64,000 bases of DNA from Phytophthora hibernalis (GCA_012656075.1 JAAKBF010000156.1:1-64000); one strand, 5' to 3'; shown: positions 13,069 to 25,776, counted from the stretch's first letter. Notes: generated by a model not told the origin, from the sequence alone. Numbers and translations: made by a program.

Positions 13069-13549
13069 AGCAAACTACATTGCACACCACCCACACAAAA
13101 TACAACCGTACCCATAAAACCACAACCAACACGCACACGCCAGCTTCACCACGGCCTCACCCACCGCTACGCGCTCCTCTAGAGGCGCGTACTCGCCGTG
13201 CGGTCCAACTTCGAATGCGCCGCCTACCAGCGCGGATCGAACGTAGCGCCTCGTATCCGCCTTCTTGCCGGATATAGCCGTCCCTGCAGTCATTCGCCGA
13301 CACCGCAGGACCCACAGCGAGTACCGCAAGCATCCGACATCGAGTGAAAGACCGTCAGGAAGATTTCCACCGCCAGGACCATCCGGCCAAGCAGTGGACT
13401 CGGACCCGTATCGAGCCTTGCTGTGACCACCAGGGGATGTGCAGATACGTGTGTGCGAGCCACACCGGCCCTTGCAGCATGCCGAGCGCCACGGGAGACA
13501 CAAAAGCAGCGTCGCAGCTGCGTGGCCGAGCCGATAAAAGAGCGCAAAA

Positions 13550-13622
13550 TGGTCATACAGGGGCTCGAACCCTGGACCGCAGCGTTATTAGCACTGTGCT
13601 CTACCGACTGAGCTATACGACC
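13550..13622 (-). tRNA. tRNA-Ile(AAU) copy 25
   Basis: Consensus. Spacer G4, C-type, T4b. Confidence 0.95.
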
Positions 13623-14102
13623 AGCAAACTACATTGCACACCACCCACACAAAATACAACCGTACCCATAAAACCACAACCAACACGCACACGCCAGCTT
13701 CACCACGGCCTCACCCACCGCTACGCGCTCCTCTAGAGGCGCGTACTCGCCGTGCGGTCCAACTTCGAATGCGCCGCCTACCAGCGCGGATCGAACGTAG
13801 CGCCTCGTATCCGCCTTCTTGCCGGATATAGCCGTCCCTGCAGTCATTCGCCGACACCGCAGGACCCACAGCGAGTACCGCAAGCATCCGACATCGAGTG
13901 AAAGACCGTCAGGAAGATTTCCACCGCCAGGACCATCCGGCCAAGCAGTGGACTCGGACCCGTATCGAGCCTTGCTGTGACCACCAGGGGATGTGCAGAT
14001 ACGTGTGTGCGAGCCACACCGGCCCTTGCAGCATGCCGAGCGCCACGGGAGACACAAAGCAGCGTCGCAGCTGCGTGGCCGAGCCGATAAAAGAGCGCAA
14101 AA

Positions 14103-14175
14103 TGGTCATACAGGGGCTCGAACCCTGGACCGCAGCGTTATTAGCACTGTGCTCTACCGACTGAGCTATACGACC
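14103..14175 (-). tRNA. tRNA-Ile(AAU) copy 26
   Basis: Consensus. Spacer G4, C-type, T4b. Confidence 0.95.
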
Positions 14176-14655
14176 AGCAAACTACATTGCACACCACCCA
14201 CACAAAATACAACCGTACCCATAAAACCACAACCAACACGCACACGCCAGCTTCACCACGGCCTCACCCACCGCTACGCGCTCCTCTAGAGGCGCGTACT
14301 CGCCGTGCGGTCCAACTTCGAATGCGCCGCCTACCAGCGCGGATCGAACGTAGCGCCTCGTATCCGCCTTCTTGCCGGATATAGCCGTCCCTGCAGTCAT
14401 TCGCCGACACCGCAGGACCCACAGCGAGTACCGCAAGCATCCGACATCGAGTGAAAGACCGTCAGGAAGATTTCCACCGCCAGGACCATCCGGCCAAGCA
14501 GTGGACTCGGACCCGTATCGAGCCTTGCTGTGACCACCAGGGATGTGCAGATACGTGTGTGCGAGCCACACCGGCCCTTGCAGCATGCCGAGCGCCACGG
14601 GAGACACAAAAGCAGCGTCGCAGCTGCGTGGCCGAGCCGATAATAGAGCGCAAAA

Positions 14656-14728
14656 TGGTCATACAGGGGCTCGAACCCTGGACCGCAGCGTTATTAGCAC
14701 TGTGCTCTACCGACTGAGCTATACGACC
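14656..14728 (-). tRNA. tRNA-Ile(AAU) copy 27
   Basis: Consensus. Spacer G3, C-type, no T4b. Confidence 0.95.
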
Positions 14729-15208
14729 AGCAAACTACATTGCACACCACCCACACAAAATACAACCGTACCCATAAAACCACAACCAACACGCACACGC
14801 CAGCTTCACCACGGCCTCACCCACCGCTACGCGCTCCTCTAGAGGCGCGTACTCGCCGTGCGGTCCAACTTCGAATGCGCCGCCTACCAGCGCGGATCGA
14901 ACGTAGCGCCTCGTATCCGCCTTCTTGCCGGATATAGCCGTCCCTGCAGTCATTCGCCGACACCGCAGGACCCACAGCGAGTACCGCAAGCATCCGACAT
15001 CGAGTGAAAGACCGTCAGGAAGATTTCCACCGCCAGGACCATCCGGCCAAGCAGTGGACTCGGACCCGTATCGAGCCTTGCTGTGACCACCAGGGATGTG
15101 CAGATACGTGTGTGCGAGCCACACCGGCCCTTGCAGCATGCCGAGCGCCACGGGAGACACAAAAGCAGCGTCGCAGCTGCGTGGCCGAGCCGATAAAAGA
15201 GCGCAAAA

Positions 15209-15281
15209 TGGTCATACAGGGGCTCGAACCCTGGACCGCAGCGTTATTAGCACTGTGCTCTACCGACTGAGCTATACGACC
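15209..15281 (-). tRNA. tRNA-Ile(AAU) copy 28
   Basis: Consensus. Spacer G3, C-type, T4b. Confidence 0.95.
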
Positions 15282-15760
15282 AGCAAACTACATTGCACAC
15301 CACCCACACAAAATACAACCGTACCCATAAAACCACAACCAACACGCACACGCCAGCTTCACCACGGCCTCACCCACCGCTACGCGCTCCTCTAGAGGCG
15401 CGTACTCGCCGTGCGGTCCAACTTCGAATGCGCCGCCTACCAGCGCGGATCGAACGTAGCGCCTCGTATCCGCCTTCTTGCCGGATATAGCCGTCCCTGC
15501 AGTCATTCGCCGACACCGCAGGACCCACAGCGAGTACCGCAAGCATCCGACATCGAGTGAAAGACCGTCAGGAAGATTTCCACCGCCAGGACCATCCGGC
15601 CAAGCAGTGGACTCGGACCCGTATCGAGCCTTGCTGTGACCACCAGGATGTGCAGATACGTGTGTGCGAGCCACACCGGCCCTTGCAGCATGCCGAGCGC
15701 CACGGGAGACACAAAAGCAGCGTCGCAGCTGCGTGGCCGAGCCGATAAAAGAGCGCAAAA

Positions 15761-15833
15761 TGGTCATACAGGGGCTCGAACCCTGGACCGCAGCGTTATT
15801 AGCACTGTGCTCTACCGACTGAGCTATACGACC
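15761..15833 (-). tRNA. tRNA-Ile(AAU) copy 29
   Basis: Consensus. Spacer G2, C-type, T4b. Confidence 0.95.
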
Positions 15834-16296
15834 AGCAAACTACATTGCACACCACCCACACAAAATACAACCGTACCCATAAAACCACAACCAACACGCA
15901 CACGCCAGCTTCACCACGGCCTCACCCACCGCTACGCGCTCCTCTAGAGGCGCGTACTCGCCGTGCGGTCCAACTTCGAATGCGCCGCCTACCAGCGCGG
16001 ATCGAACGTAGCGCCTCGTATCCGCCTTCTTGCCGGATATAGCCGTCCCTGCAGTCATTCGCCGACACCGCAGGACCCACAGCGAGTACCGCAAGCATCC
16101 GACATCGAGTGAAAGACCGTCAGGAAGATTTCCACCGCCAGGACCATCCGGCCAAGCAGTGGACTCGGACCCGTATCGAGCCTTGCTGTGACCACCAGGA
16201 TGTGCAGATACGTGTGTGAGCCACACCGGCCCTTGCAGCATGCCGAGCGCCACGGGAGACACAAAAGCAGCGTCGCAGCTGCGTGGCCGAGCCGAT

Positions 16297-16300
16297 AAAA
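16297..16300 (-). terminator. Second T4 run (copy 30)
   Basis: A second TTTT lies six bases beyond the first and could act as a backup. It is lost in copies 1, 8, 10, 17 and 27 and reduced to TTT in copies 9, 11, 12, 13 and 18. Confidence 0.6.
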
Positions 16301-16306
16301 GAGCGC

Positions 16307-16310
16307 AAAA
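16307..16310 (-). terminator. Pol III terminator T4, primary (copy 30)
   Basis: TTTT follows the discriminator A directly, so the primary transcript would have almost no 3' trailer. Copy 61 has only TTT here. Confidence 0.85.
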
Positions 16311-16321
16311 TGGTCATACAG

Positions 16322-16332
16322 GGGCTCGAACC
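16322..16332 (-). promoter_or_regulatory. Pol III B box (representative, copy 30)
   Basis: GGTTCGAGCCC at tRNA positions 52-62, one mismatch from GGTTCGANTCC. Copies 1, 21 and 59 carry changes inside this box. Confidence 0.9.
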
Positions 16333-16364
16333 CTGGACCGCAGCGTTATTAGCACTGTGCTCTA

Positions 16365-16376
16365 CCGACTGAGCTA
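16365..16376 (-). promoter_or_regulatory. Pol III A box (representative, copy 30)
   Basis: TAGCTCAGTCGG at tRNA positions 8-19 fits the TRGCNNAGYNGG consensus exactly. The same element is present in the other copies. Confidence 0.9.
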
Positions 16377-16863
16377 TACGACCAGCAAACTACATTGCAC
16401 ACCACCCACACAAAATACAACCGTACCCATAAAACCACAACCAACACGCACACGCCAGCTTCACCACGGCCTCACCCACCGCTACGCGCTCCTCTAGAGG
16501 CGCGTACTCGCCGTGCGGTCCAACTTCGAATGCGCCGCCTACCAGCGCGGATCGAACGTAGCGCCTCGTATCCGCCTTCTTGCCGGATATAGCCGTCCCT
16601 GCAGTCATTCGCCGACACCGCAGGACCCACAGCGAGTACCGCAAGCATCCGACATCGAGTGAAAGACCGTCAGGAAGATTTCCACCGCCAGGACCATCCG
16701 GCCAAGCAGTGGACTCGGACCCGTATCGAGCCTTGCTGTGACCACCAGGGATGTGCAGATACGTGTGTGCGAGCCACACCGGCCCTTGCAGCATGCCGAG
16801 CGCCACGGGAGACACAAAAGCAGCGTCGCAGCTGCGTGGCCGAGCCGATAAAAGAGCGCAAAA

Positions 16864-16936
16864 TGGTCATACAGGGGCTCGAACCCTGGACCGCAGCGTT
16901 ATTAGCACTGTGCTCTACCGACTGAGCTATACGACC
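16864..16936 (-). tRNA. tRNA-Ile(AAU) copy 31
   Basis: Consensus. Spacer G3, C-type, T4b. Confidence 0.95.
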
Positions 16937-17416
16937 AGCAAACTACATTGCACACCACCCACACAAAATACAACCGTACCCATAAAACCACAACCAACAC
17001 GCACACGCCAGCTTCACCACGGCCTCACCCACCGCTACGCGCTCCTCTAGAGGCGCGTACTCGCCGTGCGGTCCAACTTCGAATGCGCCGCCTACCAGCG
17101 CGGATCGAACGTAGCGCCTCGTATCCGCCTTCTTGCCGGATATAGCCGTCCCTGCAGTCATTCGCCGACACCGCAGGACCCACAGCGAGTACCGCAAGCA
17201 TCCGACATCGAGTGAAAGACCGTCAGGAAGATTTCCACCGCCAGGACCATCCGGCCAAGCAGTGGACTCGGACCCGTATCGAGCCTTGCTGTGACCACCA
17301 GGGATGTGCAGATACGTGTGTGCGAGCCACACCGGCCCTTGCAGCATGCCGAGCGCCACGGGAGACACAAAAGCAGCGTCGCAGCTGCGTGGCCGAGCCG
17401 ATAAAAGAGCGCAAAA

Positions 17417-17489
17417 TGGTCATACAGGGGCTCGAACCCTGGACCGCAGCGTTATTAGCACTGTGCTCTACCGACTGAGCTATACGACC
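17417..17489 (-). tRNA. tRNA-Ile(AAU) copy 32
   Basis: Consensus. Spacer G3, C-type, T4b. Confidence 0.95.
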
Positions 17490-17968
17490 AGCAAACTACA
17501 TTGCACACCACCCACACAAAATACAACCGTACCCATAAAACCACAACCAACACGCACACGCCAGCTTCACCACGGCCTCACCCACCGCTACGCGCTCCTC
17601 TAGAGGCGCGTACTCGCCGTGCGGTCCAACTTCGAATGCGCCGCCTACCAGCGCGGATCGAACGTAGCGCCTCGTATCCGCCTTCTTGCCGGATATAGCC
17701 GTCCCTGCAGTCATTCGCCGACACCGCAGGACCCACAGCGAGTACCGCAAGCATCCGACATCGAGTGAAAGACCGTCAGGAAGATTTCCACCGCCAGGAC
17801 CATCCGGCCAAGCAGTGGACTCGGACCCGTATCGAGCCTTGCTGTGACCACCAGGATGTGCAGATACGTGTGTGCGAGCCACACCGGCCCTTGCAGCATG
17901 CCGAGCGCCACGGGAGACACAAAAGCAGCGTCGCAGCTGCGTGGCCGAGCCGATAAAAGAGCGCAAAA

Positions 17969-18041
17969 TGGTCATACAGGGGCTCGAACCCTGGACCGCA
18001 GCGTTATTAGCACTGTGCTCTACCGACTGAGCTATACGACC
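17969..18041 (-). tRNA. tRNA-Ile(AAU) copy 33
   Basis: Consensus. Spacer G2, C-type, T4b. Confidence 0.95.
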
Positions 18042-18522
18042 AGCAAACTACATTGCACACCACCCACACAAAATACAACCGTACCCATAAAACCACAACC
18101 AACACGCACACGCCAGCTTCACCACGGCCTCACCCACCGCTACGCGCTCCTCTAGAGGCGCGTACTCGCCGTGCGGTCCAACTTCGAATGCGCCGCCTAC
18201 CAGCGCGGATCGAACGTAGCGCCTCGTATCCGCCTTCTTGCCGGATATAGCCGTCCCTGCAGTCATTCGCCGACACCGCAGGACCCACAGCGAGTACCGC
18301 AAGCATCCGACATCGAGTGAAAGACCGTCAGGAAGATTTCCACCGCCAGGACCATCCGGCCAAGCAGTGGACTCGGACCCGTATCGAGCCTTGCTGTGAC
18401 CACCAGGGGATGTGCAGATACGTGTGTGCGAGCCACACCGGCCCTTGCAGCATGCCGAGCGCCACGGGAGACACAAAAGCAGCGTCGCAGCTGCGTGGCC
18501 GAGCCGATAAAAGAGCGCAAAA

Positions 18523-18595
18523 TGGTCATACAGGGGCTCGAACCCTGGACCGCAGCGTTATTAGCACTGTGCTCTACCGACTGAGCTATACGACC
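18523..18595 (-). tRNA. tRNA-Ile(AAU) copy 34
   Basis: Consensus. Spacer G4, C-type, T4b. Confidence 0.95.
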
Positions 18596-19075
18596 AGCAA
18601 ACTACATTGCACACCACCCACACAAAATACAACCGTACCCATAAAACCACAACCAACACGCACACGCCAGCTTCACCACGGCCTCACCCACCGCTACGCG
18701 CTCCTCTAGAGGCGCGTACTCGCCGTGCGGTCCAACTTCGAATGCGCCGCCTACCAGCGCGGATCGAACGTAGCGCCTCGTATCCGCCTTCTTGCCGGAT
18801 ATAGCCGTCCCTGCAGTCATTCGCCGACACCGCAGGACCCACAGCGAGTACCGCAAGCATCCGACATCGAGTGAAAGACCGTCAGGAAGATTTCCACCGC
18901 CAGGACCATCCGGCCAAGCAGTGGACTCGGACCCGTATCGAGCCTTGCTGTGACCACCAGGGATGTGCAGATACGTGTGTGCGAGCCACACCGGCCCTTG
19001 CAGCATGCCGAGCGCCACGGGAGACACAAAAGCAGCGTCGCAGCTGCGTGGCCGAGCCGATAAAAGAGCGCAAAA

Positions 19076-19148
19076 TGGTCATACAGGGGCTCGAACCCTG
19101 GACCGCAGCGTTATTAGCACTGTGCTCTACCGACTGAGCTATACGACC
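19076..19148 (-). tRNA. tRNA-Ile(AAU) copy 35
   Basis: Consensus. Spacer G3, C-type, T4b. Confidence 0.95.
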
Positions 19149-19627
19149 AGCAAACTACATTGCACACCACCCACACAAAATACAACCGTACCCATAAAAC
19201 CACAACCAACACGCACACGCCAGCTTCACCACGGCCTCACCCACCGCTACGCGCTCCTCTAGAGGCGCGTACTCGCCGTGCGGTCCAACTTCGAATGCGC
19301 CGCCTACCAGCGCGGATCGAACGTAGCGCCTCGTATCCGCCTTCTTGCCGGATATAGCCGTCCCTGCAGTCATTCGCCGACACCGCAGGACCCACAGCGA
19401 GTACCGCAAGCATCCGACATCGAGTGAAAGACCGTCAGGAAGATTTCCACCGCCAGGACCATCCGGCCAAGCAGTGGACTCGGACCCGTATCGAGCCTTG
19501 CTGTGACCACCAGGATGTGCAGATACGTGTGTGCGAGCCACACCGGCCCTTGCAGCATGCCGAGCGCCACGGGAGACACAAAAGCAGCGTCGCAGCTGCG
19601 TGGCCGAGCCGATAAAAGAGCGCAAAA

Positions 19628-19700
19628 TGGTCATACAGGGGCTCGAACCCTGGACCGCAGCGTTATTAGCACTGTGCTCTACCGACTGAGCTATACGACC
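19628..19700 (-). tRNA. tRNA-Ile(AAU) copy 36
   Basis: Consensus. Spacer G2, C-type, T4b. Confidence 0.95.
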
Positions 19701-20180
19701 AGCAAACTACATTGCACACCACCCACACAAAATACAACCGTACCCATAAAACCACAACCAACACGCACACGCCAGCTTCACCACGGCCTCACCCACCGCT
19801 ACGCGCTCCTCTAGAGGCGCGTACTCGCCGTGCGGTCCAACTTCGAATGCGCCGCCTACCAGCGCGGATCGAACGTAGCGCCTCGTATCCGCCTTCTTGC
19901 CGGATATAGCCGTCCCTGCAGTCATTCGCCGACACCGCAGGACCCACAGCGAGTACCGCAAGCATCCGACATCGAGTGAAAGACCGTCAGGAAGATTTCC
20001 ACCGCCAGGACCATCCGGCCAAGCAGTGGACTCGGACCCGTATCGAGCCTTGCTGTGACCACCAGGGATGTGCAGATACGTGTGTGCGAGCCACACCGGC
20101 CCTTGCAGCATGCCGAGCGCCACGGGAGATGCAAAAGCAGCGTCGCAGCTGCGTGGCCGAGCCGATAAAAGAGCGCAAAA

Positions 20181-20253
20181 TGGTCATACAGGGGCTCGAA
20201 CCCTGGACCGCAGCGTTATTAGCACTGTGCTCTACCGACTGAGCTATACGACC
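20181..20253 (-). tRNA. tRNA-Ile(AAU) copy 37
   Basis: Consensus. Spacer G3, mixed (GGCCC with ATGC), the one recombinant inside the C-type block; T4b. Confidence 0.95.
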
Positions 20254-20733
20254 AGCAAACTACATTGCACACCACCCACACAAAATACAACCGTACCCAT
20301 AAAACCACAACCAACACGCACACGCCAGCTTCACCACGGCCTCACCCACCGCTACGCGCTCCTCTAGAGGCGCGTACTCGCCGTGCGGTCCAACTTCGAA
20401 TGCGCCGCCTACCAGCGCGGATCGAACGTAGCGCCTCGTATCCGCCTTCTTGCCGGATATAGCCGTCCCTGCAGTCATTCGCCGACACCGCAGGACCCAC
20501 AGCGAGTACCGCAAGCATCCGACATCGAGTGAAAGACCGTCAGGAAGATTTCCACCGCCAGGACCATCCGGCCAAGCAGTGGACTCGGACCCGTATCGAG
20601 CCTTGCTGTGACCACCAGGGATGTGCAGATACGTGTGTGCGAGCCACACCGGCCCTTGCAGCATGCCGAGCGCCACGGGAGACACAAAAGCAGCGTCGCA
20701 GCTGCGTGGCCGAGCCGATAAAAGAGCGCAAAA

Positions 20734-20806
20734 TGGTCATACAGGGGCTCGAACCCTGGACCGCAGCGTTATTAGCACTGTGCTCTACCGACTGAGCTAT
20801 ACGACC
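20734..20806 (-). tRNA. tRNA-Ile(AAU) copy 38
   Basis: Consensus. Spacer G3, C-type, T4b. Confidence 0.95.
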
Positions 20807-21284
20807 AGCAAACTACATTGCACACCACCCACACAAAATACAACCGTACCCATAAAACCACAACCAACACGCACACGCCAGCTTCACCACGGCCTCACCC
20901 ACCGCTACGCGCTCCTCTAGAGGCGCGTACTCGCCGTGCGGTCCAACTTCGAATGCGCCGCCTACCAGCGCGGATCGAACGTAGCGCCTCGTATCCGCCT
21001 TCTTGCCGGATATAGCCGTCCCTGCAGTCATTCGCCGACACCGCAGGACCCACAGCGAGTACCGCAAGCATCCGACATCGAGTGAAAGACCGTCAGGAAG
21101 ATTTCCACCGCCAGGACCATCCGGCCAAGCAGTGGACTCGGACCCGTATCGAGCCTTGCTGTGACCACCAGGATGTGCAGATACGTGTGTGCGAGCCACA
21201 CCGGCCCTTGCAGCATGCCGAGCGCCACGGGAGACACAAAGCAGCGTCGCAGCTGCGTGGCCGAGCCGATAAAAGAGCGCAAAA

Positions 21285-21357
21285 TGGTCATACAGGGGCT
21301 CGAACCCTGGACCGCAGCGTTATTAGCACTGTGCTCTACCGACTGAGCTATACGACC
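21285..21357 (-). tRNA. tRNA-Ile(AAU) copy 39
   Basis: Consensus. Spacer G2, C-type, T4b. Confidence 0.95.
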
Positions 21358-21835
21358 AGCAAACTACATTGCACACCACCCACACAAAATACAACCGTAC
21401 CCATAAAACCACAACCAACACGCACACGCCAGCTTCACCACGGCCTCACCCACCGCTACGCGCTCCTCTAGAGGCGCGTACTCGCCGTGCGGTCCAACTT
21501 CGAATGCGCCGCCTACCAGCGCGGATCGAACGTAGCGCCTCGTATCCGCCTTCTTGCCGGATATAGCCGTCCCTGCAGTCATTCGCCGACACCGCAGGAC
21601 CCACAGCGAGTACCGCAAGCATCCGACATCGAGTGAAAGACCGTCAGGAAGATTTCCACCGCCAGGACCATCCGGCCAAGCAGTGGACTCGGACCCGTAT
21701 CGAGCCTTGCTGTGACCACCAGGATGTGCAGATACGTGTGTGCGAGCCACACCGGCCTTGCAGCATGCCGAGCGCCACGGGAGATGCAAAAGCAGCGTCG
21801 CAGCTGCGTGGCCGAGCCGATAAAAGAGCGCAAAA

Positions 21836-21908
21836 TGGTCATACAGGGGCTCGAACCCTGGACCGCAGCGTTATTAGCACTGTGCTCTACCGACTGAGCT
21901 ATACGACC
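21836..21908 (-). tRNA. tRNA-Ile(AAU) copy 40
   Basis: Consensus. Spacer G2, mixed, T4b. Confidence 0.95.
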
Positions 21909-22388
21909 AGCAAACTACATTGCACACCACCCACACAAAATACAACCGTACCCATAAAACCACAACCAACACGCACACGCCAGCTTCACCACGGCCTCAC
22001 CCACCGCTACGCGCTCCTCTAGAGGCGCGTACTCGCCGTGCGGTCCAACTTCGAATGCGCCGCCTACCAGCGCGGATCGAACGTAGCGCCTCGTATCCGC
22101 CTTCTTGCCGGATATAGCCGTCCCTGCAGTCATTCGCCGACACCGCAGGACCCACAGCGAGTACCGCAAGCATCCGACATCGAGTGAAAGACCGTCAGGA
22201 AGATTTCCACCGCCAGGACCATCCGGCCAAGCAGTGGACTCGGACCCGTATCGAGCCTTGCTGTGACCACCAGGGATGTGCAGATACGTGTGTGCGAGCC
22301 ACACCGGTCCTTGCAGCATGCCGAGCGCCACGGGAGATGCAAAAGCAGCGTCGCAGCTGCGTGGCCGAGCCGATAAAAGAGCGCAAAA

Positions 22389-22461
22389 TGGTCATACAGG
22401 GGCTCGAACCCTGGACCGCAGCGTTATTAGCACTGTGCTCTACCGACTGAGCTATACGACC
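22389..22461 (-). tRNA. tRNA-Ile(AAU) copy 41
   Basis: Consensus. Spacer G3, T-type, T4b; start of the T-type-rich block. Confidence 0.95.
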
Positions 22462-22940
22462 AGCAAACTACATTGCACACCACCCACACAAAATACAACC
22501 GTACCCATAAAACCACAACCAACACGCACACGCCAGCTTCACCACGGCCTCACCCACCGCTACGCGCTCCTCTAGAGGCGCGTACTCGCCGTGCGGTCCA
22601 ACTTCGAATGCGCCGCCTACCAGCGCGGATCGAACGTAGCGCCTCGTATCCGCCTTCTTGCCGGATATAGCCGTCCCTGCAGTCATTCGCCGACACCGCA
22701 GGACCCACAGCGAGTACCGCAAGCATCCGACATCGAGTGAAAGACCGTCAGGAAGATTTCCACCGCCAGGACCATCCGGCCAAGCAGTGGACTCGGACCC
22801 GTATCGAGCCTTGCTGTGACCACCAGGATGTGCAGATACGTGTGTGCGAGCCACACCGGCCCTTGCAGCATGCCGAGCGCCACGGGAGACACAAAAGCAG
22901 CGTCGCAGCTGCGTGGCCGAGCCGATAAAAGAGCGCAAAA

Positions 22941-23013
22941 TGGTCATACAGGGGCTCGAACCCTGGACCGCAGCGTTATTAGCACTGTGCTCTACCGACT
23001 GAGCTATACGACC
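22941..23013 (-). tRNA. tRNA-Ile(AAU) copy 42
   Basis: Consensus. Spacer G2, C-type, T4b. Confidence 0.95.
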
Positions 23014-23493
23014 AGCAAACTACATTGCACACCACCCACACAAAATACAACCGTACCCATAAAACCACAACCAACACGCACACGCCAGCTTCACCACGGC
23101 CTCACCCACCGCTACGCGCTCCTCTAGAGGCGCGTACTCGCCGTGCGGTCCAACTTCGAATGCGCCGCCTACCAGCGCGGATCGAACGTAGCGCCTCGTA
23201 TCCGCCTTCTTGCCGGATATAGCCGTCCCTGCAGTCATTCGCCGACACCGCAGGACCCACAGCGAGTACCGCAAGCATCCGACATCGAGTGAAAGACCGT
23301 CAGGAAGATTTCCACCGCCAGGACCATCCGGCCAAGCAGTGGACTCGGACCCGTATCGAGCCTTGCTGTGACCACCAGGGATGTGCAGATACGTGTGTGC
23401 GAGCCACACCGGTCCTTGCAGCATGCCGAGCGCCACGGGAGATGCAAAAGCAGCGTCGCAGCTGCGTGGCCGAGCCGATAAAAGAGCGCAAAA

Positions 23494-23566
23494 TGGTCAT
23501 ACAGGGGCTCGAACCCTGGACCGCAGCGTTATTAGCACTGTGCTCTACCGACTGAGCTATACGACC
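23494..23566 (-). tRNA. tRNA-Ile(AAU) copy 43
   Basis: Consensus. Spacer G3, T-type, T4b. Confidence 0.95.
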
Positions 23567-24045
23567 AGCAAACTACATTGCACACCACCCACACAAAATA
23601 CAACCGTACCCATAAAACCACAACCAACACGCACACGCCAGCTTCACCACGGCCTCACCCACCGCTACGCGCTCCTCTAGAGGCGCGTACTCGCCGTGCG
23701 GTCCAACTTCGAATGCGCCGCCTACCAGCGCGGATCGAACGTAGCGCCTCGTATCCGCCTTCTTGCCGGATATAGCCGTCCCTGCAGTCATTCGCCGACA
23801 CCGCAGGACCCACAGCGAGTACCGCAAGCATCCGACATCGAGTGAAAGACCGTCAGGAAGATTTCCACCGCCAGGACCATCCGGCCAAGCAGTGGACTCG
23901 GACCCGTATCGAGCCTTGCTGTGACCACCAGGATGTGCAGATACGTGTGTGCGAGCCACACCGGTCCTTGCAGCATGCCGAGCGCCACGGGAGATGCAAA
24001 AGCAGCGTCGCAGCTGCGTGGCCGAGCCGATAAAAGAGCGCAAAA

Positions 24046-24118
24046 TGGTCATACAGGGGCTCGAACCCTGGACCGCAGCGTTATTAGCACTGTGCTCTAC
24101 CGACTGAGCTATACGACC
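24046..24118 (-). tRNA. tRNA-Ile(AAU) copy 44
   Basis: Consensus. Spacer G2, T-type, T4b. Confidence 0.95.
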
Positions 24119-24599
24119 AGCAAACTACATTGCACACCACCCACACAAAATACAACCGTACCCATAAAACCACAACCAACACGCACACGCCAGCTTCACC
24201 ACGGCCTCACCCACCGCTACGCGCTCCTCTAGAGGCGCGTACTCGCCGTGCGGTCCAACTTCGAATGCGCCGCCTACCAGCGCGGATCGAACGTAGCGCC
24301 TCGTATCCGCCTTCTTGCCGGATATAGCCGTCCCTGCAGTCATTCGCCGACACCGCAGGACCCACAGCGAGTACCGCAAGCATCCGACATCGAGTGAAAG
24401 ACCGTCAGGAAGATTTCCACCGCCAGGACCATCCGGCCAAGCAGTGGACTCGGACCCGTATCGAGCCTTGCTGTGACCACCAGGGGATGTGCAGATACGT
24501 GTGTGCGAGCCACACCGGCCCTTGCAGCATGCCGAGCGCCACGGGAGACACAAAAGCAGCGTCGCAGCTGCGTGGCCGAGCCGATAAAAGAGCGCAAAA

Positions 24600-24672
24600 T
24601 GGTCATACAGGGGCTCGAACCCTGGACCGCAGCGTTATTAGCACTGTGCTCTACCGACTGAGCTATACGACC
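24600..24672 (-). tRNA. tRNA-Ile(AAU) copy 45
   Basis: Consensus. Spacer G4, C-type, T4b. Confidence 0.95.
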
Positions 24673-25151
24673 AGCAAACTACATTGCACACCACCCACAC
24701 AAAATACAACCGTACCCATAAAACCACAACCAACACGCACACGCCAGCTTCACCACGGCCTCACCCACCGCTACGCGCTCCTCTAGAGGCGCGTACTCGC
24801 CGTGCGGTCCAACTTCGAATGCGCCGCCTACCAGCGCGGATCGAACGTAGCGCCTCGTATCCGCCTTCTTGCCGGATATAGCCGTCCCTGCAGTCATTCG
24901 CCGACACCGCAGGACCCACAGCGAGTACCGCAAGCATCCGACATCGAGTGAAAGACCGTCAGGAAGATTTCCACCGCCAGGACCATCCGGCCAAGCAGTG
25001 GACTCGGACCCGTATCGAGCCTTGCTGTGACCACCAGGGATGTGCAGATACGTGTGTGCGAGCCACACCGGCCTTGCAGCATGCCGAGCGCCACGGGAGA
25101 TGCAAAAGCAGCGTCGCAGCTGCGTGGCCGAGCCGATAAAAGAGCGCAAAA

Positions 25152-25224
25152 TGGTCATACAGGGGCTCGAACCCTGGACCGCAGCGTTATTAGCACTGTG
25201 CTCTACCGACTGAGCTATACGACC
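25152..25224 (-). tRNA. tRNA-Ile(AAU) copy 46
   Basis: Consensus. Spacer G3, mixed, T4b. Confidence 0.95.
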
Positions 25225-25703
25225 AGCAAACTACATTGCACACCACCCACACAAAATACAACCGTACCCATAAAACCACAACCAACACGCACACGCCAGC
25301 TTCACCACGGCCTCACCCACCGCTACGCGCTCCTCTAGAGGCGCGTACTCGCCGTGCGGTCCAACTTCGAATGCGCCGCCTACCAGCGCGGATCGAACGT
25401 AGCGCCTCGTATCCGCCTTCTTGCCGGATATAGCCGTCCCTGCAGTCATTCGCCGACACCGCAGGACCCACAGCGAGTACCGCAAGCATCCGACATCGAG
25501 TGAAAGACCGTCAGGAAGATTTCCACCGCCAGGACCATCCGGCCAAGCAGTGGACTCGGACCCGTATCGAGCCTTGCTGTGACCACCAGGATGTGCAGAT
25601 ACGTGTGTGCGAGCCACACCGGTCCTTGCAGCATGCCGAGCGCCACGGGAGATGCAAAAGCAGCGTCGCAGCTGCGTGGCCGAGCCGATAAAAGAGCGCA
25701 AAA

Positions 25704-25776
25704 TGGTCATACAGGGGCTCGAACCCTGGACCGCAGCGTTATTAGCACTGTGCTCTACCGACTGAGCTATACGACC
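25704..25776 (-). tRNA. tRNA-Ile(AAU) copy 47
   Basis: Consensus. Spacer G2, T-type, T4b. Confidence 0.95.

Larger units (their letters stand above)
16311..16383 (-). tRNA. tRNA-Ile(AAU) copy 30 (reference copy)
   Basis: Positions 1-7 pair with 66-72 (one G-U). The D arm is GCTC/GAGC. The anticodon stem CAGTG/CGCTG closes a CTAATAA loop with anticodon AAU (bases 16348-16350), normally read as inosine-AU for Ile codons. The T arm is CAGGG/CCCTG and the discriminator is A. CCA is not encoded and there is no intron. Spacer G2, C-type, T4b. Confidence 0.97.

Noticed and set aside
16281..16345. A plus-strand tRNA-like string (GTGGCCGAG followed by GGCTCGAACCC) overlapping the tRNA
   Set aside because: The B-box match is only the near-palindrome of the real tRNA's B box read backwards; no cloverleaf forms.
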